Source: Candidatus Poseidoniaceae archaeon (lineage in GTDB: Archaea > Thermoplasmatota > Poseidoniia > Poseidoniales > Poseidoniaceae). Taken from it: DNA of 24,441 nt. Below the pieces are notes generated by a model. The model was not told the origin of the DNA. It did no database searches and saw only the letters and a list, made by a program, of their open reading frames with translations. Both the position numbers and the translations under genes were made by a program. The stretch is taken from positions 1 to 24,441 of the forward strand of contig DUKK01000105.1 in NCBI GenBank assembly GCA_013329355.1, in the 5' to 3' direction. Positions 7,401 to 14,907 of the stretch are shown piece by piece; positions within the stretch are counted from its first letter, which is position 1; each line of letters starts with the position of its first letter.

Positions 7401-8614
7401 TGTTTACCCACCTCCGCGAGGACTTTCCCACTCTGCGTGAGGAAAATTCTCCATCATATTTGGACAACGCATGTGTCACTTTGAAGCCGGATAGCGTAAT
7501 AGAATCAATTACTGATTACTATCGAATGTACCCAGGGTGCGGTGGCAGATCGGTTCATAGATACGGGACTCAGGTCTCAAAATTGGTTATTGAGGCAAGA
7601 CAATCAATTGCGAAATTTATTAATGCAAAATCCGTTAATGAAGTAGTTTTTACTAGAAACGCTACACATTCGCTTAATCAAATAGCTAAGGGCCTTTCGT
7701 GGAATAAAGGCGATGTCATAATAACCGGTGATCGTGAACATAACTCAAATCTTGTGCCGTGGTTACAACTTGCAGAAGAACAGGGAATAGAACATCGAAT
7801 AGTAAAATCAAATCCTGACAATACCTTTAATTTGGATAACTTTGAAGAGTTGTGTGATGAGGTCGGTGACCGATTAAAATTAGTTTCGTTGTCCCATATA
7901 GGAAATCTTGATGGGGTTTCAGTACCAGTAAAGAAAATTGCAAAAATAACCCATCAATATGATGCTCTGATGGCAGTAGATGGGGCACAGTCAACGCCTC
8001 ACACCCGAGTTGATGTTCAGGACTTAGACATCGATTTTATTGCCTTCTCAATCCACAAAATGTGCGGTCCATCTGGTATGGGAGGATTATGGGGCCGCTA
8101 TGATCTACTGAACTCAATGCGTTCCATTCAATCAGGTGGACAAACCGTTGAAACATCAAATTATGACTCAGTCAAATGGGCAGCGCCACCAGCAAAGTTC
8201 GAGGGAGGATTAGGTAATTATGCTGGTATGATTGCTAGTGGGAACGCCATTAACTATCTCAGTAAACTAGACATGAATGCGGTTCACGAGCATGAAATTA
8301 AATTAAACAAAATCATTACCAACAAGATTAAACATCTTGACCCAATAAAAATTATCGGCCCAGAGGATGCTAATCAACGAGGAGGAATCTGTTCAATTCT
8401 GATGGGTGATTTACCTGCTCACGATATTGCAATATTGCTAGATGAGGCTGCTAATGTCATGGTTAGGAGTGGACAACACTGTGTCCACTCATGGTTTAAT
8501 GCGCGCGGCCATGCTAATGGATCTCTAAGAGCATCAGCATATTTCTACAATACTGAGGAAGATGCAAATCTTTTTGCGGATACCTTTATTGAAGCCGTTG
8601 AAGCATTTAGTTGA
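7400..8614 (+). CDS. Cysteine desulfurase-like PLP enzyme (class V aminotransferase fold, SufS/group II type)
   Basis: The 404-residue protein follows the SufS pattern: VVFTRNATHSLNQIAKGL, DREHNSNLVPW, AVDGAQSTPH, the PLP lysine K220 in SIHKMCGPSGMGGLWG, and a late cysteine C361 in VRSGQHCVHS. The last matches the RxGHHC active-site loop of group II desulfurases. Such enzymes take sulfur from L-cysteine as an enzyme persulfide, giving alanine, and pass it on to Fe-S or thio-cofactor synthesis. No SufB/C/D/E or IscU partner lies in the window, so the acceptor is unknown. Some family members act on cysteine sulfinate or selenocysteine instead. ATG 7400 is chosen because GGAGG (7388-7392) is 7 nt upstream; a GTG at 7397 is the alternative. 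It overlaps its upstream neighbour by one base and lies 5 bp before the next start, so it is clearly co-transcribed. Confidence 0.9.
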   Translation: MFTHLREDFPTLREENSPSYLDNACVTLKPDSVIESITDYYRMYPGCGGRSVHRYGTQVSKLVIEARQSIAKFINAKSVNEVVFTRNATHSLNQIAKGLSWNKGDVIITGDREHNSNLVPWLQLAEEQGIEHRIVKSNPDNTFNLDNFEELCDEVGDRLKLVSLSHIGNLDGVSVPVKKIAKITHQYDALMAVDGAQSTPHTRVDVQDLDIDFIAFSIHKMCGPSGMGGLWGRYDLLNSMRSIQSGGQTVETSNYDSVKWAAPPAKFEGGLGNYAGMIASGNAINYLSKLDMNAVHEHEIKLNKIITNKIKHLDPIKIIGPEDANQRGGICSILMGDLPAHDIAILLDEAANVMVRSGQHCVHSWFNARGHANGSLRASAYFYNTEEDANLFADTFIEAVEAFS

Positions 8615-8619
8615 TTATC

Positions 8620-9753
8620 ATGGATGAAATTACTGATATCTCTCCTCAAAATCAGATACCTAATGCAACAATGATTGAACCACAGGATACTTCGCGTAGA
8701 ACATTAGTAGTATTGATTTGTCTCAGTCTTGTATTAGTTTTTTCAAGTTCATACATAATCAATGTACTCAAAGAAAACAACCCATTTGCGCCACGGCCAA
8801 CAAATGATGCCCTACTTGCCCAAGATGTGTATGGTGAATTAATCCAAATTGACGAATCAGAACTAGACGGCAGTGGAGTAAAAGTATGTATCGTCGACTC
8901 GGGTATTGATACAAGTCACCGGGACCTAGCAGACATAAATCTCGTTGCATGGCGGGATTTCATCGATAACCAGCAGGAACCCTATGATGACCAAGGTCAC
9001 GGCACTAGCATGGCAGGGATTCTAGTCGCCGATGGCTGGATGAAAGGTGTAGCAACCGGTGTAGATCTATATGTCGCCAAGGCATTGACTAGTAACGGTT
9101 CAGGTGACGATGGGGTTGTTGCAGAGGCAATTGATTGGTGTGTAGAACAAGGTGTGCAAATCATATCACTATCTCTAGGAGGGGCACCGGGAATAATCCC
9201 ATTCAATCCATTTTCTGGCAGAGATTCTGGCGATGCTGCTGATGACGCTATTGACCAGGGAGTGATTGTTGTTGCCGCAGCTGGCAATGATGGTGGACCG
9301 GATGATGACGGGGATGTTGCTCACCCATCGAGCGAGAGGCTAGTAATTTCAGTTGGTGGGGTGACTGAGGACGGCAGTCACTGGAGCGGTTCATCCACCG
9401 GTGATAACAATGGCAACCTATTTCCTATTATTTTACCACGTCAAGACCCACACAAAAAGCCAGAGATTGTTGCACCTGCCCAAGGTGTCCCGGTAATCAA
9501 CAATGATGGGACTTGGTCAATAGTTGACGGAACCAGCGCTGCAACAGTATTTGTTACCGGAGCAATCGCAATATTACTAGAGGCTAATCCGAGTTTAGCC
9601 GCAAATAACTCATCCGGGACATCAGACACAGTTGTTCAAATTAAACAAGCACTCATGGACACAGCAAAACCTCAACCGGGTCAAGATGGACATGATGACA
9701 ACTACGGGTATGGAATGTTACAGTTAGAAAATCTGCTTGCGGTATTTGAGTGA
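8620..9753 (+). CDS. Membrane-anchored subtilisin-like serine protease (S8 family)
   Basis: The 377-residue protein has a charged N-terminus, one hydrophobic segment (about residues 27-49, LVVLICLSLVLVFSSSYIIN) and an S8 catalytic domain. The triad is complete: D93 in CIVDSGIDTSH, H127 in DDQGHGTSMAGIL and S306 in DGTSAATVFVTGA. The oxyanion asparagine lies in VVAAAGNDGGP. The segment has no obvious cleavage site, so it is probably a signal anchor leaving the protease domain outside the cell. No inhibitor-type propeptide is obvious in the short (~40 residue) linker. The start could also be TTG 8611; ATG 8620 is preferred, 5 bp after the desulfurase stop. It is third in the operon. Substrates are unknown; the membrane protein encoded first, or surface proteins, are possible targets by context only. 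Confidence 0.93.
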   Translation: MDEITDISPQNQIPNATMIEPQDTSRRTLVVLICLSLVLVFSSSYIINVLKENNPFAPRPTNDALLAQDVYGELIQIDESELDGSGVKVCIVDSGIDTSHRDLADINLVAWRDFIDNQQEPYDDQGHGTSMAGILVADGWMKGVATGVDLYVAKALTSNGSGDDGVVAEAIDWCVEQGVQIISLSLGGAPGIIPFNPFSGRDSGDAADDAIDQGVIVVAAAGNDGGPDDDGDVAHPSSERLVISVGGVTEDGSHWSGSSTGDNNGNLFPIILPRQDPHKKPEIVAPAQGVPVINNDGTWSIVDGTSAATVFVTGAIAILLEANPSLAANNSSGTSDTVVQIKQALMDTAKPQPGQDGHDDNYGYGMLQLENLLAVFE

Positions 9754-10488
9754 TTACTTTTTTATGAACGTGACAATTGTTCCCTCAAAGACTGGTATGA
9801 ATGCGATATAGTAGTTTTGATGTGATGATTTAATCAAATTTATCCAATCATTGAACCCATCAACTAATGCCATCTTTTCATCATCGCCCTCTTTGACATC
9901 ACCGGAAGGAACCATGGGTTCGGTTGTAACCAAAACACCGTCAGGGCTCAATAAAGGCAAACTACTTTCGATTGCCCTGGCCAAAGTTTCAGGTTGTTCA
10001 TCGATGATAATTATGTCATAGTTAGTGATTAGCGGCGCGTCACCAGAATCTAATCCAGTGATTGTTGCTGCTTTCCATGCCATAGTTTCGGCAGCAAAGG
10101 TTGGCAATTCTCCGACTTTGATATTAGTCCAGTTAGTTGCATCGTATCTGTCTATTAATCGTTTTATGATAACCGCAAACTTGTTACCTTGCTCGACGAT
10201 ATCATACCTGTGAGGTTTGCCCTGACTTTCAAATAAATCAAGTAGCCAAGCACTTCTATGGCCAATGCCGCCACCGACCTCAAGAACATTGCTTGGTGAG
10301 ATACGATAAATGCCGTCTCGGACTCTTCTGATTACTGATATCGGCCAAGTGTTTAATCCCATGTGTTGCAGTTGCTCATTGATATTGGCTGCAATCTCTG
10401 GCTCGTCCCGAGGCAAATCTGCTGGTTTCCCAAATAAATGTGCGAGCAAATCAGAACGGTTTATTGAAACCTCTTCATTATCGCTCAT
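9754..10488 (-). CDS. Class I SAM-dependent methyltransferase-like protein
   Basis: The 244-residue product contains a Rossmann motif I, NVLEVGGGIGHRSAWLLDLF (about residues 67-86). After it come an acidic-end strand (RYDIVEQG), a motif IV-like strand YDIIIIDEQPETL, and LLSPDGVLVTTEPMVP, the usual post-IV segment. This arrangement is that of O-methyltransferase and spermidine synthase-like enzymes. The substrate cannot be read from sequence, and spermidine synthase hallmarks are not evident. The N-terminal ~60 residues are helical and acidic. The frame begins at ATG 10488 without an SD-like sequence, so it may be leaderless. Its stop directly abuts the subtilase stop on the other strand (TGA|TTA). 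It diverges from the zinc-finger gene at 10580. Confidence 0.8.
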   Translation of the reverse strand: MSDNEEVSINRSDLLAHLFGKPADLPRDEPEIAANINEQLQHMGLNTWPISVIRRVRDGIYRISPSNVLEVGGGIGHRSAWLLDLFESQGKPHRYDIVEQGNKFAVIIKRLIDRYDATNWTNIKVGELPTFAAETMAWKAATITGLDSGDAPLITNYDIIIIDEQPETLARAIESSLPLLSPDGVLVTTEPMVPSGDVKEGDDEKMALVDGFNDWINLIKSSHQNYYIAFIPVFEGTIVTFIKK

Positions 10489-10579
10489 GGATATTCCACT
10501 TATCAGCGATTCATGAACTCTCGTATGGTTAATTCTTCCGATTACTTGAAACCTAATAGGCTATGGGACGGCTGATACC

Positions 10580-11347
10580 ATGACGGCTACGGACGCTACC
10601 GAGGACTTCGATGAGGTAGTCGAGAATGTTACATTTTGTAGTGAATGTAATGAGTATGCCGAACATGAAATTCTAAAAGAGCGTCCCATTGGTAATGGCA
10701 GAGACCTACTGCTCAAATGCAGTACGTGTGCTGCAATTGCTAACCTACATATTAGAGAACCTAAATCGATAACCGTTCCTTTCATCCTTACCGATGGACC
10801 TCATTCAAGGCGGACTGAAATTGAACTCGATGATGATGAAGAGTTAAAGCTTGGAGATGTTTTTGAGGAAGATGAAATGCTATGGTCAATAAATCAAATG
10901 ATCGATAATAGTGGTCACAAGCAAACAACTCTGCTGTCACCTGATGCTGGAGTTATTTCTGCATTGAGGACTGATATGGTGCGAGTAAAAATAACCGCAA
11001 CACGTGGTGAATACTCCGACTCTTCATCAATGCTCGTTGATTATGGAACGAAATTTACTGCGGATACAAAAATCGATTATCAAGGCGAAGTTTGGCGTAT
11101 TAGAGCGATACACACAGGTGCAGGTCGGACTCTTAGAGGTACAGTCGAGGCGCAAGATATCAAACGAATATATCTACATGAACCACCAAATTTGGAACAC
11201 TTTGAACCAAGAACCCCGCGTGAGCGACGTCAGGCTTGGAAAGAAGGTAGACTCGGCTATAATCCTAATCCAGAGCCCCCAAAAGAAGTAACTAAGAAGA
11301 GGGTTACGCCCAGCAATAAGCGCAAGAAGAAACGACCAAGAAAGTAA
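10580..11347 (+). CDS. HVO_0476-like archaeal zinc-finger protein
   Basis: The 255-residue protein starts with a four-cysteine zinc finger, C20-x2-C23 (FCSECNEYAEHEIL) and C47-x2-C50 (LKCSTCAA). A conserved-looking beta-rich body follows, with YGTKFTADTKIDYQGEVWRI and IHTGAGRTLRGTVEAQDIKR. That combination is the uncharacterised archaeal HVO_0476 family as I know it. After about residue 205 a very basic tail appears (RERRQAWKEGRLGYNPNP, then KRVTPSNKRKKKRPRK), which suggests contact with nucleic acid or the ribosome. The tail looks like an extension beyond the family core. The start at ATG 10580 follows an AT-poor leader with a weak CTAATAG box about 28 bp upstream. Its stop abuts that of proline dehydrogenase (TAA|TCA). 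Confidence 0.82.
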   Translation: MTATDATEDFDEVVENVTFCSECNEYAEHEILKERPIGNGRDLLLKCSTCAAIANLHIREPKSITVPFILTDGPHSRRTEIELDDDEELKLGDVFEEDEMLWSINQMIDNSGHKQTTLLSPDAGVISALRTDMVRVKITATRGEYSDSSSMLVDYGTKFTADTKIDYQGEVWRIRAIHTGAGRTLRGTVEAQDIKRIYLHEPPNLEHFEPRTPRERRQAWKEGRLGYNPNPEPPKEVTKKRVTPSNKRKKKRPRK

Positions 11348-12334
11348 TCATGGTCGATTGGTCCACGGCATTAGGAAAGCTTTGGCTACTTGAGCACCTA
11401 CTGTTGGATTCTCCTGTAGTCTTCTAATGCTATATTCATACCACTTTTCTCCATATGGCACGTAAACCCTAGTCTTGTGACCAGCCGCCGCAAGTTTGCG
11501 TCTGAGTGGTCCACGGACGCCAAGTAGCATTTGAAATTCATACCCAGGACCTTTGCCACTTCTGGCGCTGCCGGCATTTTTCCTGGGGTCTGCTATGCCA
11601 GGACCCATACCATGTGATTTCAGTGCGGAAAGCGTATGCTCGATTACAGGCTTATCATGAGATGCTACTGCGCAATAAGCACCAGCACGCAGCATCTTGT
11701 CAATACACGCGTTTGTCGCAGTTACAATTTCTGCGTAACCAGTGTGAGCAATGGTTTCAGGCTCTAGATATATCCCTTTACAAATCCTGTAATCGGCTGC
11801 GGCGCCCAATTTTTGCTCGAGATAATCAATATCATCTAAAGCGCGAAAAAGCCTACCTTGGTATACGGTCCCAACGTTCTGAAGCCCTTCTTTATGGAGG
11901 TCTACAACCACATCTATGGTTCCCTGGGTCACTCGGTGGTCTTCCATATCTAGGCGGACGAACATACCATGTTCAGCTGCCATCTTGACTATATTTTTGA
12001 TATTGTTATAGCCTTTTTCTGGATCGATTAATAGACCGAACGCAGTTGGTTTGATACTCAGATGTGAATCTATATCATGCTTGATTATCGCATCTATTAG
12101 TCGAGTGTATTCATCAAAAAAATACTGGGCTTCATCCATTGTTGAAATCTCTTCACCCAAAACATCAACGGTAAAACAAGCATTTTCCTTGCTTAGTCTC
12201 TGCATAACCTTGATTGCCTCTGGAATAGTATTCCCGGCGACATAGCGACGCGAAACCCACCCGACAAACCACTTTGGCATGCGGATTGTCATGGCCACGA
12301 CAAGTCTAGAAAACCAACCCGCGGTTGCACTCAT
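11348..12334 (-). CDS. Proline dehydrogenase
   Basis: This FAD enzyme oxidises L-proline to delta-1-pyrroline-5-carboxylate. The 328-residue protein covers one Pro_dh barrel. Family signatures are IKPTAFGLLID (about 94-104), VRLDMEDHRVTQ, GTVYQGRLFRAL, CKGIYLEP, VASHDKPV, YEFQMLLGVR and, near the end, RVYVPYGEKWYEYSIRRLQENP, which contains the arginines and ENP that hold substrate. It is the short single-domain type, not fused to P5C dehydrogenase, and no partner P5C dehydrogenase lies in the window. ATG 12334 is chosen over TTG 12337 because GAGGA is 7 nt upstream. A hairpin at 12330-12364 would cover both (see its entry). It lies 38 bp downstream of dtdA on the same strand, so the two may share a transcript. 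Confidence 0.93.
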   Translation of the reverse strand: MSATAGWFSRLVVAMTIRMPKWFVGWVSRRYVAGNTIPEAIKVMQRLSKENACFTVDVLGEEISTMDEAQYFFDEYTRLIDAIIKHDIDSHLSIKPTAFGLLIDPEKGYNNIKNIVKMAAEHGMFVRLDMEDHRVTQGTIDVVVDLHKEGLQNVGTVYQGRLFRALDDIDYLEQKLGAAADYRICKGIYLEPETIAHTGYAEIVTATNACIDKMLRAGAYCAVASHDKPVIEHTLSALKSHGMGPGIADPRKNAGSARSGKGPGYEFQMLLGVRGPLRRKLAAAGHKTRVYVPYGEKWYEYSIRRLQENPTVGAQVAKAFLMPWTNRP

Positions 12335-12364
12335 CAATTATTCCTCAATCAGGAGATTGATGAG
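12330..12364 (-). promoter_or_regulatory. Hairpin covering the Shine-Dalgarno and start codon of proline dehydrogenase
   Basis: In the mRNA sense (minus strand), CTCATCAAT (12364-12356) pairs perfectly with ATTGATGAG (12338-12330). Inside it TCCT (12354-12351) pairs with AGGA (12345-12342) across a 5-nt loop, with a 1x3 internal loop between the two stems. AGGA is the SD, and the ATG at 12334-12332 lies within the outer stem. The fold would therefore block initiation until opened. The pairing is read directly from the sequence; the regulatory role is inferred. Confidence 0.5.
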
Positions 12365-12372
12365 GGTTGTGA

Positions 12373-13338
12373 TTATTTGCCTAATGCTTCGAGGATTTGT
12401 TTTGTGGTAAGTAGCGGAATTCTCTGTTGTGAAAGATAATCTCTAATGGCTTGTCGTTGCCATCCTCTAAATGCTTTTTTATCCATTGAACAGATAATCT
12501 TACCGTTGGGGAATGCTTGTTTTGTCGCCGATATGGCAGAATCTATCGCCTGTTGCCATGTCCCACCCGGAGGCTCAGTATCATTTTCTGGTTTAACGAA
12601 AGGCAGGGCATAAGTCGCCAACATGTGACCCAACCATACACCGTCTACCAAGGCCAACTTGTTAGCTCTGGGAGCATAATGACCACCACCCAATGTCACC
12701 AGGACTAATTCATCTGCATTATTTACAGAATCCCACAAGCCAATATTGCTACCGCCATCTAATGCCATTCCTTCACTAATGATATCACCAAGCAGTTTTG
12801 CTGCATCCCTATTCGGCCAATCACGTTCTGTCGAGCCAATCTCAATGAACATGGCTGGAACATCGAGCCAGGGGCCGTGATGGGTGACCTCAAGCGTGAG
12901 CTCAAATTTTTCAGCTACCGTTGCGTCTTTAGTATGGCTGTGTAGCATTTTCCACCATGATGCAAGCCTAGTAGATGGAGGCGGGGAAAAACCTGCTCTG
13001 CCGCCAAATTTTGGTTGCTCATCTTTAGCAAGTTGCGGGACACCAATTGGATGCAGAGTTAGTGATGGTTTACCACTGGCTGCAGAATGGCGTGACGGGA
13101 AAATAACCTCCCTGACTATTTCGGTAGTCTGATTAGACCATCGTTTGTCAATGTTATCCTCAAACAATATCCCATCTTCAAAAATCCACATTCTTACATC
13201 GTTCAACTGGTAGGCAGGTTTTCCTTCGACTAAACCAATTGATTTCCATGAAAACCTTTTCAATAAATATTCACCCTGATTTAAGGATGCAACATCCCCA
13301 GCATTAATCGCAATCAATGATACCTGCTGGTGGCTCAT
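12373..13338 (-). CDS. dtdA: D-aminoacyl-tRNA deacylase, archaeal/plant type (DtdA, DUF516/GEK1 family)
   Basis: DtdA hydrolyses D-amino acids from tRNA, keeping them out of protein; it is a zinc enzyme unrelated to bacterial Dtd. The 321-residue length is somewhat longer than the ~270-290 usual in archaea. Recognisable blocks are LEVTHHGPWLDVPAMFIEIG (about 150-169), STERDWPNRDAAKLLGD, LVTLGGGHYAPRANKLAL and VWLGHMLATYALPFV. The C-terminal KKAFRGWQRQAIRDYLSQ and PLLTT strand also fit. HHGP, EIG and GGGHYAPR are the family's strongest signatures and are all intact. ATG 13338 sits about 23 bp from a TATA-like CAAAAATAG, so it is probably leaderless. It is upstream of proline dehydrogenase on the same strand and divergent from the gene at 13415. 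Confidence 0.92.
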   Translation of the reverse strand: MSHQQVSLIAINAGDVASLNQGEYLLKRFSWKSIGLVEGKPAYQLNDVRMWIFEDGILFEDNIDKRWSNQTTEIVREVIFPSRHSAASGKPSLTLHPIGVPQLAKDEQPKFGGRAGFSPPPSTRLASWWKMLHSHTKDATVAEKFELTLEVTHHGPWLDVPAMFIEIGSTERDWPNRDAAKLLGDIISEGMALDGGSNIGLWDSVNNADELVLVTLGGGHYAPRANKLALVDGVWLGHMLATYALPFVKPENDTEPPGGTWQQAIDSAISATKQAFPNGKIICSMDKKAFRGWQRQAIRDYLSQQRIPLLTTKQILEALGK

Positions 13339-13356
13339 AATCTGCTGTAGATGTTG

Positions 13357-13365
13357 CTATTTTTG
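13357..13365 (-). promoter_or_regulatory. dtdA: TATA-like box upstream of dtdA
   Basis: Minus-strand CAAAAATAG is centred about 23 bp upstream of the dtdA ATG at 13338, and no SD-like sequence lies between them. The spacing fits a leaderless archaeal message. Confidence 0.4.
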
Positions 13366-13414
13366 ATTCCTTTCCATACGAGATTTGACAAACCATGCTT
13401 ATTTGGTCAATTTC

Positions 13415-14344
13415 ATGGCGTGGGGTATCCCTGAGAAACTTGCGTTTACTCCCAAGTTCATCTTGCGCTATAATTCTGGTTACATTGCGATTGGAGTTGA
13501 CGGTGAATTACAAAAAATAGATTCGGATGGTAAACTGACTGGGGAGCCTGTTAAACCATTTCCGACGCCAATCAGAAGCGCAGTCATCATTGGTGATCGT
13601 TTGGTTGCAACCTGGTTAGATCAAGAACTTATGCTCGCTAGAATGGCAGCGATAGACCTAGGTAAAGAATTCAGTGAAGGTGTTAACCGGGGTGAATTAA
13701 GGGTAAGGCGCAGTATTGACAAATCAATCCACCCTAGTGGAAATGATTGGTCTCATGTCCTTGATGCTGAGCCAATCGCGCTTTCAGGTAACAGCAAATC
13801 GTTTTCTTTTGTCCTGTGGAAAAAAGGAGTATACAACTTAAGCGTAAACTCCGTTGAGAATTGGCGCTCACCTGAGCCATCTTGGCCAAAACTCGCAAAA
13901 ATCCCTCGGGCCGAGGACATTGTGGCCACAGTTTGCGATGATGAAGTATACGAGATATGGTCCAAGGGGGGTGGCGTAATCCGCTATGATGTTGTGAGTG
14001 GCGATATCATTAATCAAGAAGTATTACCAATCGATGGCTACCTGAATGAAGTTTACAAACATGGTGATAATTACTTGATTCTCTATAACAACTCAACTAT
14101 CGCGCTATTGAAGGATGGCAATGTTCAACTCAATGCGAAATTATCTGGCCCGATATCTTATGCAGAGTGGTGCGAAGAAACCCATGGATGGCAAATTGCT
14201 GGTTGGCGTGAGTTAATTTTCGTATCCAGCAAAGAGCATAAACGGATCTCATTACAGGAGATTGCAGTCTTTGTTGATGCCAAAACAGGCTTTTACCTGT
14301 GCAATGATGGCGTCTGGGATATAATAGACAACAAAAAATCCTGA
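13415..14344 (+). CDS. Hypothetical beta-strand-rich protein
   Basis: The 309-residue product has no family I recognise. It is built of alternating short strands with repeated aromatic and charged turns, for example SGYIAIGVDGELQKIDSDGK, DRLVATWLDQELML, WKKGVYNLSVNSVE, GGVIRYDVVSGDI, GDNYLILYNNSTIALLKDG and CEETHGWQIAGWRELIFV. This rhythm (a strand, a W/Y/D turn, a strand) resembles an irregular beta-propeller, but no WD40 or Kelch signature is clean. No signal peptide or membrane segment is visible, so it is probably cytosolic. A TTG at 13385 would extend it by ten residues; ATG 13415 is preferred. Its stop is separated by two bases from the stop of rps27ae on the other strand. Confidence 0.7.
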   Translation: MAWGIPEKLAFTPKFILRYNSGYIAIGVDGELQKIDSDGKLTGEPVKPFPTPIRSAVIIGDRLVATWLDQELMLARMAAIDLGKEFSEGVNRGELRVRRSIDKSIHPSGNDWSHVLDAEPIALSGNSKSFSFVLWKKGVYNLSVNSVENWRSPEPSWPKLAKIPRAEDIVATVCDDEVYEIWSKGGGVIRYDVVSGDIINQEVLPIDGYLNEVYKHGDNYLILYNNSTIALLKDGNVQLNAKLSGPISYAEWCEETHGWQIAGWRELIFVSSKEHKRISLQEIAVFVDAKTGFYLCNDGVWDIIDNKKS

Positions 14345-14346
14345 AA

Positions 14347-14523
14347 TTATTGTTCAGTCATTTCAGTGTAACCGCAGCGCCCACATGATTTACGATTGGC
14401 ATGTATTGCCATGAAAACTCCAGGTCCACACAGTTTACAGAACTCAGCTTTGCGCTGGAGTTTACCGTCTTCGCCAATTGTATACTTATTCCACTTTGCA
14501 GCAGTGCTTGGTCCATCTCCCAT
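14347..14523 (-). CDS. rps27ae: Small ribosomal subunit protein eS31 (S27ae)
   Basis: The 58-codon gene is short but unambiguous. After ~27 residues (TAAKWNKYTIGEDGKLQRKA) come two zinc pairs, CKLC and CGRC, around GPGVFMAIHANRKS, ending GYTEMTEQ. Archaeal S27ae proteins have the same C-x2-CGPGVFMA...CGxCGYTE layout; the protein sits in the small-subunit head/beak. There is no ubiquitin domain, as usual in archaea. Its ATG overlaps the last base of the rps24e stop (TAATG), and its SD, GGAGG at 14531-14536, lies inside the rps24e coding sequence, so translation is probably coupled. It is the last gene of the rpo7 operon. Confidence 0.95.
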   Translation of the reverse strand: MGDGPSTAAKWNKYTIGEDGKLQRKAEFCKLCGPGVFMAIHANRKSCGRCGYTEMTEQ

Positions 14524-14897
14524 TATTCATCGCCTCCTTGTTCAGTAGATTCACTATCTACTGGTGCATCGTCAGCGGCTTCAGTAGCCGCTTCTTCAGT
14601 AGCTGGCGCAGCGCCAGCCGCTCGAAGATTTTCATGACGTTGGTGAATGTATTTTGGCTCTACAGTCATGGATTCTGGGTCTCCATAGATATAGGCGAGT
14701 CCGGTCGTCAGTGGTTGGCCAAATCTAGTATTACAATCCTTGATAATAATATATTCAGGATTTGACTTCGGTTCCAAGGTTTTGACTAAATCCATAACTT
14801 CTCGGCGTGAAGGTGTAGCCTTCCCGCTGTGTCGCCAACTGAATTTAATTTCCACGCGATTCAATAATTTATTTTCCATTCTTTCAACAATTTCCAT
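14523..14897 (-). CDS. rps24e: Small ribosomal subunit protein eS24 (S24e)
   Basis: The first ~90 of 124 residues match S24e: NKLLNRVEIKFSWRHSGKAT, PSRREVMDLVKTLEP, EYIIIKDCNTRFGQPLTTG and AYIYGDPESMTVEPKYIHQR. The last ~30 residues are an Ala/Glu/Asp-rich tail (AGAAPATEEAATEAADDAP, then a run ending EQGGDE) not found in the core of the family. The tail is probably disordered and has the very acidic character often seen in this group of marine archaea. The ATG at 14897 is preceded by GGTGA with a 5-nt gap, and that SD overlaps the spt4 stop (TGAGGTGA). The protein belongs to the small subunit. The order Rpo7-Spt4-S24e-S27ae is a widely conserved archaeal operon core. Confidence 0.95.
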   Translation of the reverse strand: MEIVERMENKLLNRVEIKFSWRHSGKATPSRREVMDLVKTLEPKSNPEYIIIKDCNTRFGQPLTTGLAYIYGDPESMTVEPKYIHQRHENLRAAGAAPATEEAATEAADDAPVDSESTEQGGDE

Positions 14898-14907
14898 CTA
14901 ATTCACC

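Noticed and set aside
8612..8617. A fifth TGATTA at the end of the desulfurase-like gene
   Set aside because: It is a codirectional junction in which only TGA serves as a stop, so it does not count toward the convergent pattern.
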